Assembly (NCBI RefSeq): GCF_050947875.1
Contig: NC_134569.1
Coordinates: 209,319,627-209,383,626 of the forward strand
Direction: 5' to 3'
DNA from: Dermacentor variabilis
Lineage: Eukaryota > Arthropoda > Arachnida > Ixodida > Ixodidae
Length of the DNA stretch: 64,000 nt
Positions 54,440 to 64,000 of this stretch are shown in pieces; position 1 is the first letter of the stretch; every line of letters begins with the position of its first letter. The notes below the pieces were generated by a model, which saw only the letters and a list, made by a program, of their open reading frames with translations, was not told the DNA's origin and did no database searches. Made by a program: the position numbers and the translations under genes.

Positions 54440-54960
54440 TTTGTTACTAGAACCTACCAACAGTCAATTGAAATTCTACCAAATGTCTTTATACATCCTA
54501 CCAACGCTCTAGTAACATCCTAAAAACAATTGGCCATCAACTCCCAATAGAAACATGTTCATAGGATGTCTTTAAACTTCCTGCCAATTTCCTATGAACA
54601 TTTGTCTTTATACACCCTAGTAACATTCTTTCAAAAGAGAAATGTTCATATATTTTCTGTTACCTTCCTACCAATCCCCTATTAACACTTTCTTTATACA
54701 CCATATCAACATTCTTTCAAAAGAAAAATGTTAATATATGTTCTGTTAACTTCCTACCAATCCCCTATTAACAAACTTTCTTTGTACACCCATATTAACA
54801 TTCTTTCAAAAGAAAAATGTTCATATATTTTCTGTTAACTTCCTACCAATCCCCTATTAACAAACTTTCTTTGTACACCATATTAACATTCTTCCAATAG
54901 AAGAATGCTTGTAGACGTCGTCGAATTCTTACCAATCGCCTACTAACATTTGTATGTGTG
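54440..54960 (+). repeat. ~87-bp minisatellite, about 5-6 units
   Basis: Units begin TTCCTACCAATCCCCTATTA at 54665, 54751 and 54840 (spacing 86 and 89 bp) and contain CATTCTTTCAAAAGAAAAAT. Older, more diverged units extend left to about 54440, and a last partial unit reaches about 54960. Confidence 0.85.
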
Positions 54961-56490
54961 AACATGTTGGTAAAAGGCAATATGCAACTTAGATAGTGCA
55001 TGTACCTTGGAAACCAGATGCAAGTTTGCACTAAAAGAAGTTTATTCATAGAATAGTCCCGTACCTTCATTGAAGTATTGCATCGATCCATAAATAAATG
55101 AATATAATAAATAAGTTAATTTACTACGGCAGCCGTGTAGTCACGGGCAAGGAGAGACGACACAGTGTTCTTCACACTCAGTGCTGAAGTCGCTGGGTAT
55201 GTTTGTAGAGTGAACCCTGCAGAGAAACAATATGGTCAGTCTTAACATGTCAAGGTTAGTGGATCACATATAAAGAACTTTTTAATGAGTTTCACATGCA
55301 AATTCACATGAATGCTGAAATTGTAGCCATCATTCCTGTATATTTGCAGAGGAAATGGCAAGGATGGGGCACATTTTGCAATGCATATCCTTTGCTGTGT
55401 GGTGTTTACTACGCATTATTAAAATTAGAAAAGTGCCCAAGGTCGTTTCTGTAAGCGAGAACAGCCTACAACTATTGTTATAGCCCCTAAAGTTGTGGCC
55501 TGAAAATTTGTTTCCCAAAATGTTTTCTTAACCAATTTTCTGCATAAATAATTTACCCACTCAAAAAGTCAATTACATGGTTTATTCATAGTGAAATTTA
55601 TAGCGTGCACAATAGACAAGGATGCAGAGAAAGTGGACACACGAGTACTTACAGTTGTTTATTTTTGGAAAGAGAACATAAAAGTGCCAGCTAGCCGCAC
55701 GGAGCATATGCTAGTCATCAATTTTTATATAAGCGGATGACAAAGCTTAAAGCAGTATTTAATAGATTCTTTGTCAATGATAGCAACCAATGGCTGACTG
55801 GCGCGTCTTTCAGCACGTCTTATTATATGGAACGCTTCTGTAATTTCATGTTTCTTTATTTTTGTTCGAAAACAAAATATCAGTGTAAAAAAATACCGGT
55901 TCACAATGACATAGGTTGCAGTGGTTAGACAAGTGCGAATGTGAAAGAAAATCATTTGCAGTTGTCTAACCGCTGCAACCTAGGTCATTGTGAACTGGTA
56001 TGTTTTGACCCCGATATTTCGTTTTCGAATAAAAATAAACAAACACATGAAATTACAGAAGCATTCCATATAATAATGTGTGCTGAAAGATGCATCAGTC
56101 AACCGTTAGTTGCAATCATTGACAAAGAATTTGTATTCTTGAATACTGCTTTTGTAATCTGTTTATATAAAAATGACTCGTTTTGCACATGCTCAGTGCA
56201 GATAGCTGGCGCTTTTATGTTCTGTCTCTTTCCAAAATAAACAGTTGTGAGCAAGCGCTCATGTATCCACTTCTCTGCATCCCGGTCTATTGAGCGCACT
56301 ACAAATTTCACCGTGAATGCTTACCAACTCGCCCAATGAAAATTTCTCCTACATGGTTTATCCGAAATATTTATTGCAAACAATAATATGACAGCAATGA
56401 GTTTTGCCTAAAGTGCAATAATATTCTCTATAATGAAAACTACAATTTGATTGCAAGAGTACTTGAGCTAGCAGGCATGACTCATTACTG
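54961..56490. other. no supported gene
   Basis: AT-rich. 55735-55980 and 55960-56280 contain two related segments in opposite orientation (for example the 55790-55930 and 55940-56110 sequences around the TGAAATTAC/GTAATTTCA motif), probably an old inverted duplication. No gene was identified. Confidence 0.4.
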
Positions 56491-56916
56491 CTAGTCAAGA
56501 AAAACGCCGGATGAAGTAGGATTCATTGCTGGCAGTATTGGTACAAACAGGCAAGATAATAGCTCGCATTTGAGGTTACAACATATGTCCTTCAACGCAC
56601 AGAAGGATTTTGCATACATACCCAGCGCGGCGTTCACCCTCCGTGGGTCCAACCCCTCTTTTGCCACAAAGTCTTTGTGTGCGTTAGATTTTTTGCCGAA
56701 GAGGGACTTGTTTATTAGTTCCTCTGGGGCAAAAGTGGCCCGGAGAAGATTCCTGGCAAACCGGCACGCCGACCCGTTGCTGTCATTTTTAATACGGGCC
56801 AGGGTCCCCTCCTCTACAAGCACACCATCACCGATGTCAACCTGCCAAGTGGAGAAAACAAGAGAAGAATGAGTAATATGTGAAATGTTCAGACAAACTG
56901 ACAGACAACGGCCCAT

Positions 56917-59874
56917 AATGGGTCATGTGATGTTGGTTGAAATAAGACCATTACTTATAATAACAGAATGGAGTATCCTGTTCAAGACTAAAGTAAAAAT
57001 TAACTTTAAATTGGCACAGAAATTTTCAACAGTATTTCATGTTAACTTCCCGAGAAGCCTTGGTATTACAATATGAATTCAGGTCACCGTACATTACCTG
57101 GCTGTCATCAGTGCAATAGCAATCAATCATTAAAATTTCTCTCATCAGCACACAAGTATTTTGAAATACTGGTTGATGTATACGGTTTTCTTGCGATACA
57201 TTCTTCGAATACACAGTATGCGTGAGAGTGGGTGGGCTATCTCGTGTGAATAATGCAACAAGGCAGAGCGTGCTCAAGAGACTATTGCCCTAGACCGGCA
57301 GTCTGGCATAGTACAGCACTAACACTTTAAGCAGTTCTGCTCACAGAACCCAAAGGCAGAATATATCTTTTTTGTTCAATTGCGTATGTCAGCATCGCGT
57401 CAGCCAGGCAGTAGTGCTGGGTTTCGGCTTTAGAACCAACTACCTGTCAGAAGCACTTGTCCATGCAAGTCTCTCCGTGTCTTCTCGTGCGCAACTTTGC
57501 ACTTCAACGTGTTATGGGCCTCTTGGTCCTTACCCTTTGGCCACTGCATCGGTGATGACCGCACTAAACAGACACTTAGATTCAACAGTGGTCTTCAGCT
57601 TGTATAACGTCCAAGTCCATTCCTAGTCGCACTTAAAGCTATAGCCATGAACAATATGTGCTCCGCAGGCTCAGCACAAATTGTGGTCTCAAGAATTGCG
57701 CTGTAACGAGTCTTGCACACTGTCGCAATGGTCTTCCTATGAAATACGAACATGGCGTGTAAATTGCTTTTGTTAAATCCAAAGTGCAGTGTAAACATCT
57801 TTTGGAAGTGGGGAGTGCGGTTCAAATGGTTTTGGCCGAAAATAGGGCACTTGAATGGTGTCGTAGAAACCCCTTGTCCACAAGACGAACATGGCGGTGC
57901 AGACACCTTGTATGGCATCTTATGCCTGGAGCAAGTCAGTAAAACCATAGCTTGTCATCCGTGCATTGTTGTGGAATGCATATCGGCAATCTTAAAGCAG
58001 TGGCAATTTGCTTTGGCTCATAACCACAGTGTGCATGAGTCTTATGCCCAGGGAGCAAGACATGCACCCTGCTCATTTTACCTCCATGGCATGGACTGGC
58101 ATTCACATTCAATGCCTTACTTGACAGCACCACTCCCAATTTGCCGCCACGAAATGTTTCTCTGACGGTGCAAAATGTGATAACTCACTCCCATTCATAG
58201 AAGTGCACTTGCTGGAAATCAGTGCAGCATTCAATATATCTAGTGTTGTGGTGAACAAGAGTTTAATACACACAAAATACAGTGCAAATCTCTCTGCATG
58301 AGGATTTCCAGGAGGATATTACAACTTTTTGATGACGGCAAAATTCAATACAGCAGAGTTTCACATAGCTGTACCGTCATTAATAGTTCGACCTGCATGC
58401 CGTTTGGGTAAACATTAATGAGGTTTTAACGTAACTTGCAACTGTTTAGGCTGACAAGCTCTTCAATGTTCTGGAGGGATTAAAGAAAGAAAGATCTAGT
58501 AGAACAAACAAGTCAATACAGGCTCTGATGTTTCTACAAGGATATACAGCTTGGAGTTACACTTGCAGGTTTGTGTATCACCTTTACATCTCTACCTTGT
58601 GTTCACATGCAGTGCATACATAGATTTATAGGACACATTTAAAAGCATGTTGTTGGTCATCCTAGTGAGCCAACCACAGGTTTTTGCATTGTAGTATTTG
58701 CATAGTTAGCCGTGTATAACTTACTATCAGAGCTTTATATTTAGAGAAAAATTTCATGAGAAAATTTATTTTTATTTATTTATTTGCAATACTGCCAGTC
58801 TGAGTGAAACCAAGCAGGTGGGCTATTATGGGCAAAGTTGTGGAGTATTCTACAAAATGTTGACTCAATGGTACTTACCTTCTTACTAATTGCACAATTC
58901 TTTTGCATCATAAAGAAAGCCCACAATATGAAGAAATGGACATGCCTATGTGCTGGTGTGCCATGACCATTGCACTCTCAGAAGTGCTACATTAGTACAA
59001 ACAAATCTTCCAACCTTGCGCACTGCCATGGAATAAGTTACAAGGCAGGGACGCAGGGCAGGCATTGACTGAAATTCAGGCCACCGACTGATCTCAGTTT
59101 CACTGCAAAAGCAACAGATGCAACCATTCCTGACAGTGGTCAGCAGAACAAAGAACCTGAAATCATCATGACCCTGTAACTTTCTCAGTGGCAGTGCTTA
59201 AACCTGAAGCATTTGTTCATGTGCGACACTAGTGAGAACACTGATCATGCCATGCAAGCATGTAGCCCTGTATTTTTTTCCATATATTGTGGGCCTTCTT
59301 AGCGACACCGTAAAAGAATTTCACAATCAGTAGGAAGAACAATACCGCTGAGTAAGGTGTCTCTTAAATTGGTCTATAATTTACCCATTGTAAGTTGTGC
59401 CTAGATTTAAAGCTTGCAAAGATAATTAACCTTGACTAATTATGTAACTAAACAGAACGTGAATATTGTTTCCACTTGGTCCATAAGGTGGTCCACAACA
59501 TGCATACAGGTTGGCACACCTTGACGGTTTGGAGCAAGATGGCCCAATTGGCGCAGCACTTCTATGCCTTTATTAGCTAGGACACCCTATGTAGGTTCTG
59601 CTAATGAGGCTCATTCAAATTTGTTGAGTTGTCTTGTCTGTACATTGTTTAGTCATTCTGCATGGTTCTTGCAAATGAAGCTGCACACTTTAAAATTCGT
59701 TGTTTCCATTACAGCAGTTTGATTATATCAAGGTTGGGAACACGGAAGAAAGTTAGCAGCAGCTGTTATTTATTCAACGCTCATAGAAATGAAACAAGAT
59801 AATGCCTATATGAAGTTTCTGGCAAGCATTAAACTAGAAAAACTAGCATGAGGCAACAGTTTAATTCAACTTAC
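56917..59874. other. intron of the BEN gene, no other gene supported
   Basis: Long intron between the third and last exons. It contains open frames on both strands around 57595-58165 with no recognisable domain, and TTTATTTATTTATT simple sequence near 58770. Confidence 0.45.
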
Positions 59875-60689
59875 TTTGCGCGAAGAAACCGATTTTTCTT
59901 CTGCTCCTGCAGCCTTTTCTATGAGGTGCTTCAGCCTTCTCACCATTTTTGAAGCCTCTGAAACAAAGGACAGCACGCAAACAGCAATGCAATGTAAACA
60001 TGGTTATATAGTATAAAGCACAGAATAGGAACCATTTAGGTGTACTGGAGTTGCCCAAATAACAAAATTTCCAAATCTAGTACGAATAATCAAGAAAAAC
60101 AACCTTGGAACATCAAATATGTATTATTTGTTTAGTTCCAAACAAAGTGAAATGGAAAGATTGCATGGAGCCCATTTTACTAAAAAAGTAGTATAAGGCT
60201 TTATTTACATTATTTTATACACAGAATGCCATTCCCAACTGCACTTCCTGTCACATGAGAAGCAAAAAGTACACTGTATCTTGTACAATGTGAAAATGAT
60301 AGTAATGCTTAATGCAAAGGGTAAGGGTTTGGTCTCCACTGGCAACAATTTATAGTTTTGCCCGCTTTTACTCCCCCTCTTTATTATTTTGTACATTTGA
60401 ATTTCAACCACAGCTAATTACCTCTATGCCTTCCTTGGCTTCATTGTCTGTTGACTTTATATGGTTCCCCTTAACAGAGCCCCTCTGTTTCTCTTCTTCC
60501 CTCGTTAAATAACAGTAACGAAACATAAGATTGTCGAAATAATAAAGTCCTTTGCCTAAATCGAGAAACATTTGCAGGCTGCCTGACAGTGAGGCGCCTC
60601 AATGAATGGAAACTACTGGACAGTAGTTAACTACACCTAGAGTTTCGTCAGACAACTGTTTCTTTCCGTAGCAACCGTGGCTACCTGCA

Positions 60690-61670
60690 GCAAAATCGGA
60701 AAGCTCTCCCCTTGCATCTATCTGTGAATTTGATCAAATGAAAGAAAATAGAATGGTTCTCAAGCAACTTAAAAGGGATGGCTACACAGATGACTTCATT
60801 CGAAAAACAACTCGACAACAAAAACGAAGAAACACACTACGGGACCTTCAGCCGTTGACTTAATTCGAACCCCAGCAACGAGTGTCCATCCCTAACGTCA
60901 GAGGTACCAGTGAAGCGCTCAGCTGAATAGTTTAAAGAAGGCCTCAAAGTGGTGCACAAACCGATAAACACTTTCAATATCCTCCTCCCTAAACCAAAAC
61001 ATCGTCCACCAAAAAAAAAGAGCTCAAGGTGTCGTCTACAAAATCAGCTGTGCCGACTGTCTGGCGTCGTATATCAGGGAAAGCGAAAATCTAAAAGCAA
61101 GAATCGCACAACACGAGATCTGACGTCGGAACATTCAACTGTATATGCAGCACCGTCGCCGAACACTCTGAAGACATTGACCACAAAATTTCTTTCCAGG
61201 AAACCCAAATCCTTCAGAGGCGAACTCGCGAAAAAGACTAATACTGGAGTCATGGCACATTCAGAAGCGAGGGGTAACATACACCGTGTGAAGGGCAACC
61301 AACCCTCAGTGCATATCCATAGCCTTGGCGACATGACGAAAAGAAGAAAAGGATGCCCAGGCAGGTAGATTCCAGCTCGAGTTCACTAGCACCAAAACGT
61401 CTGCACTGCCATGTAACCTCCCCCGCCTCCAGTCAACGGCATTCTTGCGGATCAAGCTCCCCAGCACCGGTCATCCCAGCCGCCCAGCAGCACTGTAGCC
61501 ATCTCGCCCCTTTTCCTCTCCCCCTTCCCATCTGTGAAGTGTCTCCCCAGATTTCGTACCCTCCCCTCATATTTACAATATGACCCTTCAAAAGCTGCAC
61601 ACCATCACCCCCTAAGAACAACGCCTGAAGAAGGAGCCGAATGGGCTCCGAAACATCGGGCTAATAAAAT
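60690..61670 (+). mobile_element. Penelope-like element 3' region, degenerate
   Basis: Broken plus-strand frames read KRDGYTDDFIRKTTRQQKRR, VSIPNVRGTSEAL and VVYKISCADCLASYI. The last is the start of a GIY-YIG endonuclease (YI-R in place of YI-G). The remainder carries many stops. The 3' end at about 61620-61675 holds a hammerhead-like motif and AATAAAATTC. It lies in an intron of the BEN gene, on the opposite strand. Confidence 0.65.
61625..61657 (+). ncRNA. hammerhead-ribozyme-like motif
   Basis: Core CTGAAGA (fits the CUGANGA consensus) at 61625-61631, a stem-loop GGAGCC-GAAT-GGGCTCC region, then GAAACATC with the GAA of the core at 61650-61652. Penelope-like elements are known to carry minimal hammerheads with a very short stem III. 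Stem I is weak here and the third stem carries an A in place of the expected G (ACATC against ACGTC), so activity is doubtful. Confidence 0.45.
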
Positions 61671-62617
61671 TCACTTATTTGGCAGGAGTCAGTCTGAAAG
61701 TCCAAATCAATTTCCCAACCAAGCAGGCAATGCTGTCAAAATGTTTAACTTCATATCTGAGCACGGTATCAAATACGGCTAGTTTGCTTATGTGAGTAGC
61801 CCATCAGCTAAAGAGCTGAACAGAAGCACAATCGTAACTTTAATGGGACACAAACTTTCTTTCGACACTCTTGTGAAGATTCACAGCGTTCTGCAGATAA
61901 CTGTCACCGGAAACCTTGAAAAGAATAGTTAAAATTTTATGACACTAAACATTATTAAACGACACACTTTTAAGCTTCATTGAGAAGCATGTTGAGACTC
62001 CTAAAAATTCAAAGGATACAATAAAATGCAGTATTTTTTCCAATTTTCAAATCAATATACTTAGAAGGTAGTAATGAAGCGCCGTGCTTGAGACAAACTT
62101 ACCAAGGCAGTCCCGTGCTTGTTGAAGCTCCAAACTAAGTTTCTCCTGTTATTCTTGTAACTCCCTAATTTTATCCTCCAGCGAGGATATATTAATGGCA
62201 CAGTTGCACCTCGGTTCCTGCAAGCATTAGTAGTAGTAACAAGGCATTCAACTTTAAATTACTAAATTTTGATAAGAGTGGCTGTTCATTCTGTATTTTA
62301 CAGGAAACTTGCTAATATGCTCAAATAATTTTTCTCTTCATGCTCCCGTAAAACTCTGCCTGTAAACCAGTAGATGTATGCACGAAGTAATATTTCATTT
62401 CATTGATTGGGCACTATGCAAGCTTCAATGCAAGCATACCAACAGGATATTACAGAACCCAAACAGCACTTTGCTCCCTTTCAAATGACTCATGTTTTGC
62501 ATATAGTGTAAGCAATAAAAGTAATACTTACCACTGCCTCGCTTCCAAACGCTGAATCATCTGACGCAGCAGAGGCTTCCATCTTGGCACGTTTTTTCTC
62601 GAGGGTGCTTAGCTTTC

Positions 62618-64000
62618 CTGCAAAGGTGTCCATCAACATAAGTACACTATGTAAGGAGCACTACGTCTGCAACTGTGCTGTGCTAACAGCCACTAAGTGA
62701 CAGCAGCAGGACAAGTACAGCGCTAGGTTTTTATGCCTGCCAACCTTTAATAGGTACTTTTCACTACACCTAGCACCCTTTTTGTACCTCTGCCACTGCT
62801 GGGTAAATTACAACACTCATACGGCTCGCAGCTGTAGCACCACTTGCTCAGTTGACTACGACAACATTCTATGAAGTTACAATGCGCAAATGCTTAAATG
62901 TGTGTGGCAATGACTAATGTGAGCCGAATGGAATTCCACCTGTGTACTTCAATAAGCTCACAGGAACCTAAAGGACCGCACAACAGTTTGGAAATTCTCA
63001 CACGGATCGGCACTGACTGATCAAAGCTCTGCATCGGAAGATACATGTTGACATCATGAACTACTTTTTCAACAAGCTACGCTTCACTGGCACAAATGGA
63101 GGCATACAAAACTACTTCATAAGTGGATTTGTTAAAAATCTGAGAAGAATTTGTGAAAGAATGTGGAGAATTAGAGGTAGTTCCAGAACTTTTACAACAT
63201 ATGTCCTTAATATTGATGAAATTCTGCAATACAATGTAATGAGGATGCTACACCAATCAATAAAGCTGAACCATATTTTAATGAAAAGGAAGGTTTCACC
63301 CTCACATAGGAGCCTTGTTCATAATTATAGGAACAAATATCCTCAAATAATTTGCTTAAGTAGGCCTGAACAGGTAATGCAGGCAGCAAGAAGAAACAGA
63401 GATGAGTTCGCTATCAGTTGTATTGAATGTGTGCTGTGAGATCCTTGTTCTCTAGCAATAACACGCCTTCCCCAGTCACTTGAGAAAGTTTTGTCTATTG
63501 AACAAGGCTACCATGAGAAGCCAATATGGTTTTTTTTTCAGTTTTAGTCTTACTGAAGATAGTGCAGCACCCATTCTTTACCCTTTACAATGTGTCACCC
63601 TAGCCAGGTTGGCTTCCACAGAAATTTGCGCTTCATGTAGCACACTTAATTTATTGACCACGTTATCAATGATTGCCAGACTAATTTTGGTACTATCACA
63701 AAGCTGCGAATCTTGGCATGCAAGAAGCATCAACTTGCTTGAACACCCTACTTAATCAAGAGCACCATCACTGACATGTATTAACATAAAGTGCATGCCA
63801 AACCTGCATTAATTTCTGGAGCAGCTATGATCTAATATGTTCAAACGCAGGAACCCTTAATACATCAATCAGTACACTACATTGGAACTATTCCACATTT
63901 CATACTTTGCAGGCTATGCTACGAAAACAACACTAGTAGCACTGTCATCACTCTGCACTTTCAAAGCGCAGTTATATTTTAATCTGCAAGCTTTCAACTG
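62618..64000. other. no supported gene
   Basis: AT-rich. A 127-codon plus-strand open frame at 63056-63439 has no recognisable domain. The upstream exons of the BEN gene probably lie here or beyond the window. Confidence 0.35.

Larger units (their letters stand above)
56491..62617 (-). pseudogene. BEN-domain gene, four exons seen, one stop
   Basis: Exons in transcript order: 62617-62532, 62217-62103, 59957-59875 and 56841-56491, with in-phase GT-AG junctions at all three introns. Exons 1-3 encode acidic, Lys-rich and helical segments (LEKKRAKMEASAASDD; ISSLEDKIRELQE; RRLKHLIEKAAG), probably coiled coil. The last exon encodes a BEN domain: GVLVEEGTLARIKND, CRFARNLLRATFAPEELI, LDPRRVNAALGMYAKSF. 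BEN domains bind DNA or chromatin partners in animal repressor proteins. The second exon has TAA at 62149-62151 between QE and QEK, so the gene is a pseudogene, or the stop is a CAA-to-TAA change or a base-call error. The N-terminal start exon is not seen. A Penelope end lies in the intron between exons 2 and 3. Confidence 0.7.

Noticed and set aside
57595..58165. Overlapping open frames on both strands, up to 137 codons
   Set aside because: Neither shows a recognisable domain, and both lie in an intron of the BEN gene.
1..64000. CRISPR array, prophage, or bacterial system
   Set aside because: No regularly spaced repeats or bacterial-type operons are present; introns and retroelements mark the DNA as animal nuclear sequence.

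Overview
This window looks like arthropod nuclear DNA, most likely from a hard tick (Ixodidae). The organism call is an inference from repeat types: two copies of a tRNA-derived SINE resembling the tick SINE Ruka, I-clade and CR1/jockey-like LINEs, Penelope-like retroelements, PIF/Harbinger loci with a MADF-BESS partner gene, and a mariner. Genes have introns with GT-AG boundaries (one apparent GC-AG), and almost all coding sequence is mobile-element or transposase-derived and decayed. No bacterial-style operons, CRISPR arrays or rRNA genes are visible.

Layout. 1-2.98 kb: no secure gene. 2.99-11.8 kb: a decayed multi-exon gene related to Kolobok-type transposases. One exon is split by an I-clade LINE (3.44-8.38 kb) whose 5' half is inverted and which is bounded by an exact 12-bp target-site duplication. 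An intron of the same gene holds a mariner (10.16-11.51 kb). 14.0-15.3 kb: a dispersed repeat that recurs at 38.4-40.1 kb. 15.9-25.5 kb: a MADF-BESS gene whose third intron carries a roughly 7-kb I-clade LINE. That LINE is itself broken by a roughly 1.1-kb insertion and by two nested palindromes. 25.7-27.4 kb: a convergent HARBI1-like transposase gene; with the MADF-BESS gene it resembles the two-gene layout of PIF/Harbinger elements.

27.6-31.0 kb: a LINE RNase H/C-terminal fragment split by a 2.04-kb terminal-inverted-repeat DNA element packed with ACAGAA/TTCTGT motifs. 33.3-36.6 kb: LINE and Penelope fragments. 39-40.6 kb: two SINEs with exact target-site duplications. 41.8-43.1 kb: a minus-strand CR1/jockey-like LINE fragment. 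43.2-45.8 kb: a second Harbinger-type transposase gene with a convergent companion gene. 46.1-53.2 kb: a CR1/jockey-like LINE whose 3' UTR received a 4.15-kb LTR retrotransposon with 665-bp LTRs and an intact Gag-protease frame but no reverse transcriptase. 54.4-55.0 kb: a minisatellite. 56.5-62.6 kb: exons of a minus-strand BEN-domain gene with one in-frame stop. A Penelope 3' end with a hammerhead-like motif lies in one of its introns.

The pieces form a record of nested insertions rather than a pathway. The most informative structures are the twin-primed LINE, the duplication-inversion palindromes at 21.5-22.2 kb, the gag-only LTR element and the subterminal-repeat DNA transposon.
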